DNA of 64,000 nt from Kondoa malvinella (Eukaryota; Basidiomycota; Agaricostilbomycetes; Agaricostilbales; Kondoaceae), in the NCBI GenBank assembly GCA_039545315.1, contig BCIM01000004.1:584643-648642 (forward strand), written 5' to 3'. Both the position numbers and the translations under genes were made by a program. The notes under the pieces were generated by a model that was not told the DNA's origin, did not search any database, and saw only the letters and a program-made list of their open reading frames with translations. Positions within the stretch are counted from its first letter, which is position 1. Each line of letters opens with the position of its first letter. Positions 33,581 to 45,642 of the stretch are shown here, in pieces.

Positions 33581-34666
33581 TCACCAATCACCCCACCTGC
33601 TCTTCCTCGGCGTCGTATCGTTCGAAACCCGGTGTGCCCCGCGCATATTGGGACCAACATCTGTCGCAAGGCTGACTTCTAGTGGATCTACATTCTTCGA
33701 ATCTTGCTGCGCCTTAGCGGCTTTGGCGCCAAGGTAGCTGAGCGCGACGTGGTCCCCAAAGGCAGGTGAAGGTTCGCCTGTAGACTCTTCTGTTTGATCT
33801 ACAAGAGTACAGTACTGCACTCATGTGAGCTTGGGAGAATTTCACATCAAGCAACGAGACCCGCTTACTTCTAGACTGAGCCCGCACATGGCTAGTTGCA
33901 CCCTAGTGCTTGCACCTTCTGAATTACAATCACCCGAATAGCCTAACCAACCTTGACCGAATCTCATATACGCCAAGGGACAACCAGCATACTGCTCGAC
34001 CGGTTGTTGTAAGAAAACAGCGGATTGCAAGACAGCTCCAGGTGAAACAGTATAGAGAGCGTCGGCTTCAGCTACGTTGGCCAGCTGATTGCATTTCATA
34101 CTGAATTCTGGCGAGAGGCCTGGTATCGAAGCTATGGGATGCTTGCATTTAGACGAGAGGCGAAAATCTGTTCTAAAGTATTCGTGGATACGCCAGGGCT
34201 GGTAGTCCCTACCACACGAAGCATCTCGAAAAGATGTTCCAGGTCGCCTGTTGCCTGATTGGAGAAATTGAGACCGATAATCAGCCGCCTGCCTTGCTGC
34301 ATGAGCTTGCAGGATTGCTCGAAAGGATCTTTCCAAGATTCATCAGCTTGAGGTTTCATTTCAAGGCCTGCCATGGCTACCTCCGGCAAACCACACCAAA
34401 CCGGAGCACACCTTCGCTGTAGTTCACCTAGAAAGGCTGGGTTGTGATCTAAGAAGCTCAACATGATGCCGGAAGTAACTAAACGGCCTATGACAAGCAC
34501 AACAGCCGTCCTTCTCTGGGCGAGGCCCCATCGTCTTGAGTAGCTTGCAGATTGCCCTATGCTGTTCCCATCCTTGGGTTTGACAGCGTGGACTGCAGTA
34601 TCGAGCGCAGTGACATTTCGAGCACTTGGACTTGGCTTTCTTTGCGCAGATCTGGCAGGGTGCCAT
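33581..34666 (-). CDS. MYND zinc finger protein
   Basis: ATG 34666 opens with a complete MYND finger: CQICAKKAKSKCSKCHCARY then CSPRCQTQGWEQHRAICKLL. The seven Cys and one His ligands are in order. The next part (SGIMLSFLDHNPAFLGELQR, AMAGLEMKPQADESWKDPFE, GRRLIIGLNFSNQATGDLEH) follows in another frame. The only canonical join is a 22-nt intron (34479-34500); otherwise a frameshift must be assumed. Later exons (FRLSSKCKHPIASIPGLSPE, GWLGYSGDCNSEGASTRVQL, YCTLVDQTEESTGEP) join normally and end at TGA 33581 after KSRWGDW. MYND domains bind proline-rich partners. The remainder has no recognised domain. Confidence 0.75.
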
Positions 34667-35119
34667 CAGTCTCCAGGGTCAACAGCGTGGTGAAGCTTTG
34701 GCGTCAGAAGAGCAGGCTGGCAGGTGAAGGTCAAGAAGAGGCCAGCTTATCCTCACAACTAAGCTACAAAGGTTGAAAGCGAAACTACACAATTCAGACG
34801 AAAAGATATCTGCACATTTCTTTATAAGGTCTGCGTGCACTACCCTTCCTATGTTGCCGAACGTCTTGCTTTGATCTGCGAGCTCTATCGCGATCGCTTC
34901 CCTGGCATAATTCTCCAGCGCTACTTTGTGGCATCAGAACAGTAGTTGACCCGCGACATGATTGGAATGACCCCGTTGTGACAAGGCTGCTGTGAAGAAG
35001 TGTCAGAGCGGGTCGCGCTGGTCATGCGGGGTTGCGGTTGCTTTCGAAAAAAAAGCATGCTTACCTGTGCGCGCATTGGCAGAGCGTGGTGCCCGCCCAA
35101 GTATGTATGGCTTCCAAAC
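34667..35119. other. Intergenic, no gene seen
   Basis: Between the MYND gene start and the TBCA stop, both on the minus strand. It probably holds the MYND promoter and the TBCA 3' end. No supported feature. Confidence 0.35.
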
Positions 35120-35549
35120 TCAAACAGAAGCGTTCTCTATAGCTTCTTCAGCTGCTTTTACGTCCTCCTCGCTTGCCCCTTCTCGCTGCTGTACCTGTGC
35201 ATGCAGCATATTGATAAGCTGGATTACCCAGCGACAGCAGTAGGCCAAACGGACCAGCATAGATTTAAGCTCTTGCAATGCGTCGCCTAACCTCCGCTGC
35301 GTATCAGGTATCATCATTTGCGAGTCTGCCAATACGCGTTTCTAGCACGCAAAGATCTATCAGCACATGAGAACGGCAGCCACTCCGTATGCTTACCTGC
35401 TGTTTGATGTCGTACTCGTCGGCGTTGGCAGCCTTCATTTCGTCAACTTTACGCTGATTCTGTTCTGTCTCAGTCACGTAGGACGATATTTCTTTGAGTA
35501 GTCTGTTGCAACTTTGCGTTTTAATCTTGAGCATTGATGGGGCTGGCAT
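35120..35549 (-). CDS. TBCA: Tubulin-specific chaperone A (cofactor A)
   Basis: Three exons. MPAPSMLKIKTQSCNRLLKE, ISSYVTETEQNQRKVDEMKA and NADEYDIKQQ form the first helix pair. KRVLADSQMMIPDTQRRLGD, ALQELKSML and then VQQREGASEEDVKAAEEAIE form the rest. The motif YDIKQQ...SxMMIPDxQRRL is diagnostic of cofactor A, which holds beta-tubulin after release from the CCT chaperonin. Length (about 110 residues) is normal. The last intron uses a GTCCGT donor. Start ATG at 35549 is 75 bp from the divergent CFT2 start, implying a shared promoter. Confidence 0.92.
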
Positions 35550-35624
35550 GTCGGTAGTACAAGAGGTGCAACAGTGATGGTCGCTTGCACTTGAGCGACG
35601 AAGCATGCGATAACAGCAAAGAAG
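35550..35624. promoter_or_regulatory. Compact bidirectional promoter between TBCA and CFT2
   Basis: Only 75 bp separate the start codons of the two divergent genes, so both must be transcribed from this interval or from inside each other's leader. No TATA box is evident. Confidence 0.55.
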
Positions 35625-38600
35625 ATGCCTCAAATCACGTTCAGGCCTATCCTAACGTCTGAAAAGCATGTAGCGCAACCGCACTGCTATTATTTAGAAA
35701 TTGAAGAGGCGAGGATCTTGTTGGACTGCGGCACTTGGGAAAATGGAGAAGTTGAAGCTGGCCTCGATGGATTCGATGAGCAGAGCTATATAGACACACT
35801 CAGAGAGTCAGTCGCATTTCATAGAATCTGTTGGTGCTGACATGCAAGCGAAACAGATTGGCACCGACGCTCACTTTAATCTTATGCTCGAATCCTAAAC
35901 CGAGCTCTATGGGCTTACTGCCACTGCTGGTCAATCATCTAAAGCTACCTGCAACGTGTCAAATCTATGCATCACCGCCAACAGTAGGATTGGGTCGACT
36001 GGCATTACGTGAATGGGCATCACATCTATGTCTCGAAAATGATCCTGGACTCTCATCAGCTACTGTTCGCGCTTCTCCTGAACAGCAAGCACAAGTCCAA
36101 CAGAAAGCAGGATGGAAATTCAGTCCACCTCAATTGATCAAAGCCATGTCTCGTGTGACTGCTATTCGCTTTTCTTCACCTCTACTCCTCAGCGGAAGGA
36201 ACGCTCCTCTCACTCTGATAGCCAATCGAGCTGGTCATGTACTCGGAGGAACAGTATGGACTATCCGGACACCTACGAATGAAGAAATCACCTACGCACC
36301 TGCATGGAATCATGTCAAAGAACGTACTCTAGACGGCGCGACCAACTTTATTTCACCTACTGGCAATACCAAATTACGACAAAAGGGTCTTTTGATCATT
36401 CCTTCTGATAGAAGCACTACCGTCTCACCCAAGACATCAACAAAGTACAAGACTTTGCTGGACCTCATTACCACTACCCTACGCTCTTCCAACTCGATTC
36501 TTCTACCAGTAGACGCCTCGGGTCGACTCATAGAACTCCTCGTCCTACTAGATCAACATTGGTCCTTTTCCAACCTTCAAGAATACCCCTTATGCCTAAT
36601 CTCGAAAACATCCGAAGACCTCTCTCTCGTCTTGAAAAATTTGTTTGAATTCTTTGGCTCCAATCTGAAATCTTCTTCACCACCAGGAGAAGAACCCACT
36701 TTTACTCTAGCTAACGTTCGTTTCTTCCCTACCGTTCAAGAATTTCACAAAACTTTCCCACCAACTGCTACTTCCCCAATACCGAAACTTGTTTTAGCAG
36801 TACCGCAAACAATGTCTTATGGTTTCAGTCGGTTGTTATTTCCGTTTTATGCCGAACAAAAGGGTAACGTTGTGTTGTTGACGCAACCGGGTGAGAAGGG
36901 GAGTTTGGCAGATTTGTTGTTTAAGAGATGGGATGCTGGTCAAGATGAGGAAGAAAAGTATGGGAATGCCAAGGGTAAATTGGGCAAAGCTGTGGGCTTG
37001 AAGGGAGAGGTTGTGGAATTAAAGGTCCGTCGGAACATATGCTGTGCAAATTACTTGCTGACATACGTGCCTTCGTGCAGATGAACAAGAAGGTCTTTCT
37101 CGAAGGAGAAGAATTGCAAACTTACCAAGAGGAAAAGAAAGTCGAAGCAGCAGCCAAAGCGAAAGCGAAAGCCTTATCCGACCGAACGCGCAGATTGAAA
37201 GAAGCCGCCGATGCAGCAGCAGACGCTGAATCTTCCGGTAGTGAATCTTCTTCCGCCGACGAACTAGATCAAGAAGATGAAGCGGGTCTTGAAGCTGGTA
37301 TGGACGATGCGATGCGGGATATCACGAACCGACCTTCGAAAAGAGCTCTCGCTACTATTGATGCTGAAGGTGGTGCGGCGGACGATGCGCTCGTTACTGG
37401 AATTTATGATGAATTCATTGGAAGCGAAGATCGTCTGGGCTCATTCGATATTTATACTCGCGGTCAAGGGAAATCGGAGTTCACTTTACCTGTCAAGAAG
37501 GACGATGAGGAGTATCTCCCTCCGCTCAGAGAACAGACGAGGTTGAGGATGTTTCCTTTCGTGGAAAAGAGGCGGAAGGTTGATGCGTATGGTGAAGTTG
37601 TCGACGTGTCTGCTTGGTTGTCGAGAGGCAAGAGTGAACAGGATGCGGCGGAGGGAAACAAAGATATTCTTGGCAAAAGGAAACGAGATGAAGAACATGC
37701 TGCAAAGGTGAGCGGGACATTGGCTAATCGGCATTGTGCTGATATGCTGTCGGTCGTGTCCACAGGAGAAAGCTGAAGCACCTCATAAATTCGTCAGCGA
37801 AGCAATCAGCGTCAAGATGTCTTGTTCTGTCTTTGTCATGGACATGGAGGGCAAAGCGGATGGCCGAGCTCTCAAGACCCTGTTGCCGCATCTGAACCCT
37901 AAGAAGCTTGTCAGTTGCGCTACTGATGTCTGCTTCGGTAGATTAATAAGGCGAGCTGGTCACAGGTACTCATTGGAGGCGACAGAGAAGCCACATCAGA
38001 TCTAGAATCCACATGTCTGGCAAACGCTACTATGACTCGAGACATTTATGCACCCGCGCTGCTGGAGACTGTGTCGGTAGGAGATGACGCCAAGAGCTTC
38101 TCAATACGTCTGGAAGAGGGTCTGTTGAGCACCATCAAGCTGCGAAGGGTAAGTATGCTCAGTGTGTTTTCGGACTAAGCTAATCTGTCGCCAGGTGGAC
38201 GACTACGATATTGTCAGCCTACGAGGAGCGATACACCTACCAGACATGTCTTCCATTCCTACTCTAGCTCATCAATCAGCCATGCTGGAAACATCGGTCG
38301 AAGGCGCGACTACCATTCGCCGCTCTCGACCTCTTTCCATCTTGACAAAGCTCGATTCGCCCGAATCAAAGTCTAGCAAGGACGAAATGGACGTCGATGT
38401 CGAGACACTGCCACCTTTACCGAAGACGCTCTTCATTGGCGATGTCCGCTTATTCGCCATGAAGCAGAAATTGACTGCAGCAGGCATCTCTGCAGCTTTC
38501 GCCGGTGAAGGTGTGCTAGTATGCGGTCCAGTGAGCAGCAAACCTGGGTTCGTCGATATGCGGAACAAAAGCAAGCAAGCATACGAGAGTGAAGATATCG

Positions 38601-38725
38601 ATACGTCCGGCGGACAAGTCGCTGTGCGGAAAACGAGAGCGGGCGAATTGGCTATTGAGGGTAACCCAGGTGATACCTTTTACGCAGTCAGGAACATTGT
38701 ATATTCCCTGCATGCAGAAGCTTGA
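35625..38725 (+). CDS. CFT2: Cleavage and polyadenylation specificity factor subunit 2 (Cft2/CPSF100)
   Basis: ATG 35625 starts MPQITFRPILTSEKHVAQPH, then CYYLEIEEARILLDCGTWEN. After a GTCAGT-donor intron (35807) comes the metallo-beta-lactamase body (LAPTLTLILCSNPKPSSMGL, CQIYASPPTVGLGRLALREW, FSSPLLLSGRNAPLTLIANR, AGHVLGGTVWTI). The beta-CASP region follows (NSILLPVDASGRLIELLVLL, KLVLAVPQTMSYGFSRLLFP). The catalytic HxHxDH motif is replaced (CSNPKPSSMG), as expected for the inactive CPSF100 partner. The C-terminal part has an acidic linker and an RMMBL-like end (PLPKTLFIGDVRLFAMKQKL then GVLVCGPVSSKPGFVD). It works with Ysh1/CPSF73 in pre-mRNA 3' end processing. Stop TGA at 38723. Confidence 0.93.
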
Positions 38726-38765
38726 ATAACATCCAAATGCGTTGTACAATTTTCGACCCATTCCA

Positions 38766-40449
38766 TTACTGCTTGCGACCCGAAGATGCGGCGCGCATTT
38801 GTTGTTTGCGGGCCAGACGCTTCTTCTCTAGCTCATCTTGCTTCTTTTGCTTCTCAGGTGAAAGAGCACTGTGAGTTCGACGTTTCCATCAGCGCCACTG
38901 ACGCAGACAGACCCTCTACTCACTCGTATTTCTTTTGGTCCAATTCACGTTTGCGTTTGGCGGCGGCTTCTTTAGCCTCATCAGCCATTTCAGTCTTGTA
39001 AATCTTCACGGCATTGTCAATGATCTCTTGTCTGCGTTTCCTCTGCGCAATGCCAGAATCAGCTAAGGAAACTAAAGCGATTCCTTGTTGACGTACCAAT
39101 TTCGCGTTCTGCTCTAAACCAATCTTGCCTTGTGCCAATGCATCAGCGAGGTTGATAGCGAGGATCAAAGCGGGAACAGTCTCGTTGTGCCTTGACGCAG
39201 GTGGTAGACGAAGGGTCATGATCATCCGGCGGTCTTTGATGAGCGGCTTTGAGCTGACTAGGGTTCTGTAAAGAGTTTAGAATGTAAAAGAAGATCGTTG
39301 GGGGAGTGACGCACTCATCACTTGGTCTATCGACGTTGGAACCCATGTCGGTAATGACTAGACTTTGGAACCATTCTTTCCCTTCACCTTCAGTCAACCA
39401 AGGTCCCAAGCCAATCTCTGAATTACTGAGCAGCTGTTCTGTAATTGCATTCGTTTCGGTGAAAAGGGCGACATTGGGAGGCAAGACGTTCTTTGTTTCG
39501 TTGAGCGTAGTGAAAGCATTGATATCCCAGCGATCTTGTCTTAGAGCCGACATTTTCGATTTGTCTACTACACCAAGGACGAACTCGTCATCGCTCGTGG
39601 AAGGCATCAGGAATTCGAGCTGCACCAGATCTTGGGTGCTTTGATAAGTAAAGTCGATAATCTTGCGAATGCCTTCATAGAGTTGAACAAAGATGTCGGC
39701 TCGAGGCTTGAGGCGGAGCGTGATGCGCAAGGCGTTGATACCAGTTCGACCAGTCGCCCAAGAAGCATAAGTCGTGCCATCAATTTCCTTCAAATATCTG
39801 CCTGAACCAGTATCGACCGTCGCAAAAGCTTCTTCAAGCACAGACACATGCTTTTCCATCCATTTCTTTGCCAAGCTCCAGTTTGTATTCTTGTTTATCA
39901 CGCCTACAAATCCAACAAGCACAACGCCCAATAAAGCAAGCGCTTCTTTATAGAACAACGCAGGTCGAATGACGAGGTGATCTTTGACTAATCGGAGCTC
40001 ATAGCCTTCATATGGCTCTGAAGCGAGCGGCTTCACGCCATTGAACCAAGTTGGCTGCGTTGGGACAGCTTGAGGTCGTTTGCGTGCTGCTGTTGCAGTC
40101 TCACTCGCTGCAGAAGAGACAGTCGCACTGGCTTGGTTGTACCTGGTGTAGATCTGAGCGATACCGCTAAATGGCTCAAGGCATGCTTACAAGCTTGACA
40201 CGCTGTCGAAGGGTACAGCTTCCGGAGTAGCTACTTTTGGCTGAAATGGGTCATCCACAATGATGGAAGAAGGTGCCGAAGCAGGTGCAGGCGCTGGAGC
40301 TTCCACTGATGCAGCGGCTGTACACAAATAGAGACTCTCTCAGGGAAATTCGCGCAGAGACAGCGGAATGACTTACAATTGCCAAAGGGATTCCATGCCA
40401 AAGCAGGCGAGGCCACAGCCAGACCTGTCAAGAGTATCGTACAACGCAT
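38766..40449 (-). CDS. CCDC47-like ER membrane protein (DUF1682 family)
   Basis: The start encodes a signal peptide (MRCTILLTGLAVASPALAWN). An Ala/Pro-rich lumenal part follows, then KPLASEPYEGYELRLVKDHL, a membrane helix (EALALLGVVLVGFVGVI), and a cytosolic domain: NKNTNWSLAKKWMEKHVSVL, GRTGINALRITLRLKPRADI, DLVQLEFLMPS and DRWDINAFTTLNETKNVLPP. The C-terminal coiled tail (AQRKRRQEIIDNAVKIYKTE then KKRLARKQQMR) is very basic. This is the CCDC47/DUF1682 layout. In animals CCDC47 binds ribosomes and helps membrane-protein insertion in the PAT complex; the same role is inferred here. Stop TAA at 38766. Confidence 0.85.
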
Positions 40450-40589
40450 GATGACCGGGTCAAGCCACAACTTCGCGCTTCCATTTTTTTCGGCCAAGTC
40501 CTTTTTTTTCCTCTTCAACCAAGTGTTAACCATATTCCAAGTTGAGTGCGAGGGTGCTATAGTGTCGTGCCTTGCTCACTGATACCATC

Positions 40590-41966
40590 ATGTTCGCTCA
40601 CAGCATGACCTTCGACTTTTCTAAAAACACTGAGCAGCTCGAGTCTTACCTCGCTGACAAGTCATACATCTCAGGGTGAGGCTCTATTCTATTCTTGCAC
40701 TCTACGCTCCTGTTCATCCCCTTTTGCGTGATGATCTTCTCATTGCTATGGTCCGTGTTTCCGAGTCCTTGCATTTACGGCTTAAGACCCCGTTATACGG
40801 TGCTTGGTTGCGTTGACGATACCTTCTATAACCTAGCTTTCTGACTCCCCTTGCTTCCTCCATCAATATTTTACGTCGCAACAAAGCAATTGACTCATGC
40901 GCGTGTTTTTGTGTGGGCAACAGATACGAAGCATCCCAAGCTGACGTAGCAGTCTTCAAGGCCATCAAGACCGCTCCTTCATCATCTACCGCTCCTCACT
41001 CTGCAAGATGGTACAAGCACATTCAATCCTACGAATCCGAATTCCCTTCCCTACCAGGTGACGCTTCAGTCCCTTACACTTCATACGGCACTCCTACCGC
41101 CTCTACTTCTGCTGCCAAGGCCCCTGCTGCTGCCGCTGAAGATGACGACGATGACGTGAGTTCTCCTCCTTTCGTGGTTTCGTCAAGCAGCTTAATGTGC
41201 TTTTGATCAGGTTGACTTGTTCGGTTCCGATGAAGACGAAGTCGACGAAGAGGCTGAGGCCCTCAAGCAAAAGCGTCTGGCAGAGTGAGCATCTTCCCTT
41301 CTGTCTTTGTCTGACATCGTTTTGATACATTTCTCAGATACGCTGCAAAGAAGGCCGGTAAGGTCAAGCCAGCGGCGAAATCCATCGTTACTCTCGATGT
41401 CAAGCCTTGGGGTCAGTTTGCCGTGCTGTCTTTTCTTGAACTTTTCTGATGACAAGGCAGATGACGAAACTGACATGAAGGAACTTGAGAAGTCCGTTCG
41501 CTCGATAACTCACGACGGTCTTGTCTGGTCCGTTCGCTTTTCGTGGTTAATTGATGGTCGCTGAATACGTTCTCTTTAGGGGTCTTTCCAGTCAGCACTT
41601 CGGTCTAGGTATTCGGCAGTCGCTGATAGTTGTTCTTTCTGCCCTCAGAATTGGTGCCAGTCGGATACGGTGTCTCGAAACTTCAGGTAGGTCTAGGTCG
41701 TTCTGCCTTCGTATTTGAGGCATTCGTGCTGAAAATGTCTTCTAGATCAACATTGTCATCGAAGACGAAAAGATCTCCCTTGATGACCTACAAGACGAGA
41801 TCGCAGAGGTACACTTCGCACTAGCTGCATACTCTGTCACCGCTGATCTATTCATCCAGTTCGAGGATTACGTTCAGTCATCGGACATTCAAGCGTCTGT
41901 TTTCTCCCTCCTTTGCAATGCTTCGCTCATCAATGCGGGCGCACAAACAGTATGCAGAAGCTATAG
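40590..41966 (+). CDS. EFB1: Translation elongation factor eEF1B beta
   Basis: ATG 40590 (or 40605) with MTFDFSKNTEQLESYLADKS, a long first intron (about 40676-40921), then YEASQADVAVFKAIKTAPSS and ARWYKHIQSYESEFPSLPGD, the GST-C-like N-domain. An Asp-rich acidic region follows (DDDDD, then VDLFGSDEDEVDEEAEALKQ). The GEF domain is spread over tiny exons: KSIVTLDVKPW, DDETDMKELEKSVRSI, GLVWGLSKLVPVGYGVSKLQ, INIVIEDEKISLDDLQDEIA and EFEDYVQSSDIQAMQKL, TAG at 41964. It recycles eEF1A-GDP to eEF1A-GTP. The WGLSKL join uses a GTCAGC donor (41591). The long first intron is common in strongly expressed fungal genes. Confidence 0.95.
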
Positions 41967-42207
41967 ATGCGCCTCGGACGGCGGGCATATTTGGGTTGGG
42001 CAATGCATGCATTTCTATGCTGAGATAGCATTGCTTGACTTTCTTCCTGTCATCCATTTCCACTCTCGTTATCCCTGCAAAGGCTGTCCCTGTCTTTGTG
42101 GTATCACTCTAGTAGTGTATTGGTCTCCGTTGAGGTATCCCCGTCACATTCACATTGTTCACTAGGGCACTTATATCAAATACAAATGCCAATACCCTTC
42201 TATGCCT

Positions 42208-43368
42208 TTACACGCTCTCTTCGGGTACGATCTCTAGCAATCCAAGACCTAAATAGCCTCAATCAGCTTGGCTCGGTACACCCAAAAAGATGCTACTTAC
42301 CCGCAACGGTATTCTCATCAGTCACTTCAGTCTTGCTCGTCGTTAGTACGACGTATGATTGACCGCTGAAATTCTCCGGAATCGTGACCAACTGTCCAGA
42401 GGATCAGAACAAAGCAAAAGGAGTAATCATTAGACAACTCACCATCGTTTCTGTGTTGTAGGCGCCAAATTCAGTGCCGGGGTATCCAATGAAGGCCTGC
42501 TAAAACATCAGCATATTACATCAATGAAGGAGAAGATGCAACTTACAGCATAAAGCTGGCCCTTATCTTGAATGACACTCATATCCTGTGGAACAAGCTT
42601 GACCATTCCACCAGGGACGGGATCGCCTTGTACTTCAGCCGAGAGACGAGGGAAAGCTTTGAAGGCCAGCTTCGGGTTGGTGTCTGGACAAGAATCGATG
42701 AACATTGACGCCAAGCTGTATACCTGGTTGAAGTCGAGCGGAATGTCATAGGCGCTCGGGAATGGTGCCAGACCATTGCCAGCTGAGCGGATGTAGGCGC
42801 TATGGCGAGACTCGACGGTGAGAACTGCATACTAATCAGCCTTGTGAAGAAAGGATAGGAAAAGGTAAGGCTTACTGGCTGAAGCGGCAGTGAGGAAGTC
42901 TTGACTGGTGATCGAAGCAGCTGCACCGAGATAAGCCGACACACCAACACCCTCGAGCGCAGCCGCGGTAGCTAGAAAGCCCTTGACATCGGTATAGTCA
43001 AAGTTGTATGTGCAAGCTTCTGTTGGTCTCTCGCCAGCTGTGGTCAACGCAGCCGATACTAGACTCCCTTATGAGCGAAAGGTAAAGAGCGGAGTAACAA
43101 GCTCACGGAAGGCAACATGGGACTTCTCGTGAGCACCTATTTCAACAATGCGATTGCGAACTTGACCGCCATCCACGCCAGTTGCTTCGAATGCCGCTTT
43201 ATCAAACTTGGCGAGCCCTTCTGTGTAGAAAGCTGATTCTAAATGCTCGAGCATCAGAGCATATTGAATAATCGAGACGTCGATGTCCGGCATCTGACGA
43301 CGACCAAGCGGGAAAGCCGCAGCGAAGGACAAGACATTGAGAGCGAGGACGATGAAGGATGCTTTCAT
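42208..43368 (-). CDS. Secreted ferritin-like domain protein (Rds1-like)
   Basis: Signal peptide [20 protein letters not shown], a Kex2-like GRRQ, then a four-helix ferritin-like domain: [40 protein letters not shown] and [53 protein letters not shown] and [17 protein letters not shown] follow. The Glu and ExxH-type residues ([21 protein letters not shown]) fit a di-iron ferritin-like fold (Ferritin_2 type). Fungal relatives include Rds1, induced by stress or nutrients. The C-terminal part ([34 protein letters not shown]) is beta-like. Whether it binds metal is not known. Stop TAA at 42208. Confidence 0.82.
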
Positions 43369-45299
43369 ATTGAGTCTTGCGTAGCTTTGACTTGGTAAGT
43401 GTAGTGAGGATTGAAAGACGGCCTGCGTGCGATGAAGAAGAAGAAGAAGAAAGAGAGCAAGGAATTGTATGCTGCAGCTGTATAACAGCCCGGATTGCAA
43501 TAGACAATCATTGGATCGCGCTTGGGTCCGGATGTCAGCCATTTGAGCGATATGCTCGTCATCTCGAATTCGACCGCCAAGTAGAAGACCATTTCGGTAG
43601 ATGACAGAGAGCAAGCATTGTAGCCTGCCATAAAGTATTGGAAAGGCATGTCGTCCTGCGATTTATTGAGCACGGCTTCCCAGGTGGATGAAAGACTCAC
43701 GTCATCGATGTAGACTTGAACTTCTGTGTGAATGTGAATACCGCCAACTGATGCTTCTAGTCCACCTTGGGTTCGTTGTCTTGCCAACTGTAGGAGCTGG
43801 TTAGCTAGGTGCGCACACTCTTGCCACAACCACGCACTCTGTTCGTCATAACAGACTTGACAGTCCTGTACAAGATGACGGAGACGGTGATAGTAGCCAG
43901 AGCTCCCAACACTTGACCATAAACGGTCAGCCCAGACTAGCAGCTTGTTGTGTGCGCTCACCTGTGAAGGAAGCTGCCCACAGAAAACACACGTGATCGG
44001 AACGAGCTATCACGTTCTGAGTGTCAATGGAGGCCCAAAAGCCGAGGCCTGAACGATGGCGAGATCAGACTTGAGCAAAGGGAAGATGATCGAGCGAACA
44101 GACCTAAGTAGTAGGTAGAAAACAGCGCGACCAAAACAGTCTCGGCAGCCATCAGGCGGTAGGTCTAGATCGGCAGTGCATTAGCCCAGCATGCTAGAAT
44201 GTAGCACAAGTTGCGTACAGTCCGAAGCGAGCGAACTTCCTTCGAGGACGAATCGAGGTGGAGAGAAGAAGTCCTTTGCTTGACGGAACGCGAGTAAAGC
44301 TTCATTCGACTGCGAATCATGCGCAGGTAAAAGATACTAGTTGGCGCGAAGCAAAGCAGAGCGAAAACTGGTTTCCAGTCAAATGACGTATGGGCCAGAG
44401 GAGAGTACGTACGAATAGCGATGGTGTGACACAAGAACCCATTTCCTACCCAGTCCAGAGCACTATGTAAGCCTTTGGTGTATGCGGACATGTTGGCAGT
44501 CCAGCTCGGATTGAAGGCAAAGAGCTGGCCCGTTATCCAGCTTGCGGAAGCGAGCTCCACTTGTGTCTCAAGCTCGTGATATGCCTCCATAGCATGTCGA
44601 AGACATGTTGTGCTAGAAGAAAGCATCAACACCGGACTGCATGATCATAGTAATGACTTACGCATAGGCAAAGAGTGCGATCACGAGGACAAGTATACAG
44701 GCGGGAAGACCAGAGCAATAGTATTTGGCACGTAGGTAGGAATGCGTGGAAAGAATCCTTTGACCGATGTTTCGAATTTGGAATGCTGTCGAGCCGTATT
44801 GCGCGAAAGGTATGTCGACACACACATCTGGATAGAAACTGTCAGCCATTGCTGCACGCATCTTCTTCGCACGTACGCCCCAGAATTCGACCTATTCTCG
44901 TCCATCAGCTATCGTATACTTCCTCACTAGCGACATACCCAATTCAGACTTGCAACCGCAAACCACAGTACACCCTGCATTGCTTGATATGGTACAGGTG
45001 ACTTTCGATCGATAAAGCTATCGAGAATGAACTTTATGGTAGGTATAGAAATGGAGAAGAAGAAGACAGAAAGGCAGCTCAGCAAGAATGTGGTGTTGGG
45101 CGTCATTAAAGGACCGTCTGGCGTCTGCTTGATACGATAGATCCATCCACCGCGATTCGTTACCTTCAGTCCCACGACCGCTAGACTGACGATCAGGCCA
45201 ATGCTGGATATTACATAGTTGGCTCTAGAAAGTAGACATCAGGGTACTATTACGGCCGCAACAGAAACCGGTACAGCAATGCTGAAGAGCTTTTCCATC
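43365..45299 (-). CDS. Multipass membrane protein, unrecognised
   Basis: Exons on the minus strand give several hydrophobic segments: YVISSIGLIVSLAVVGLK, FLLSCLSVFFFSISIPTIKF, GLPACILVLVIALFAYA, KPVFALLCFAPTSIFYLRMI and MAAETVLVALFSTYYLG. Between them are soluble parts such as RGGWIYRIKQTPDGPLMTPN and MRAAMADSFYPDVCVDIPFA. A C-terminal cytosolic region follows (YYHRLRHLVQDCQVCYDEQS, AHLANQLLQLARQRTQGGLE). The probable start is ATG 45299 (MEKLFSIAVPVSVAA). The 3' end is uncertain: the last frame runs to 43365, overlapping the next gene's ATG, so an unseen splice is likely. At least six membrane helices are expected. No transporter or receptor signature was recognised. Confidence 0.6.
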
Positions 45300-45642
45300 A
45301 AGATACTGTTCAGCGGTGTTCTCAATATATTACAGATTATTCACTTCGGTCAGGCGAACGGATAAGGGTTCACATTGGAAGGCAGAGCTGTTCTTGTAAG
45401 GCAGCTGCATCGGAGGCAGACATATCGGAGTGAGGATTTGGTGGTGAATTGCAGACAAGAATCACAGAGCTATCCGAGCCGCATGATGAAAGCCAAGCCC
45501 TTGTAGTATACACGAGGTTTGATGAGCTTCGGAAACAGGCAGAATTTAGGAGATTGACATGTTGATGAAAGACCAGAAGTGTTCTTCCACGTGGTTAGCC
45601 TGCTTAAATACATTTTAAGGCGTGCTTCTGATGGGACACCGC
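45300..45642. other. Intergenic, no gene seen
   Basis: Upstream of the multipass membrane gene and downstream of DCTN4, both on the minus strand. Nothing further recognised. Confidence 0.35.

Noticed and set aside
43365..43500. Poly-Phe stretch (SFFFFFF) at the end of the membrane protein frame
   Set aside because: Encoded by a simple TTC repeat in what is more likely the leader of the ferritin-like gene; not treated as a membrane helix.
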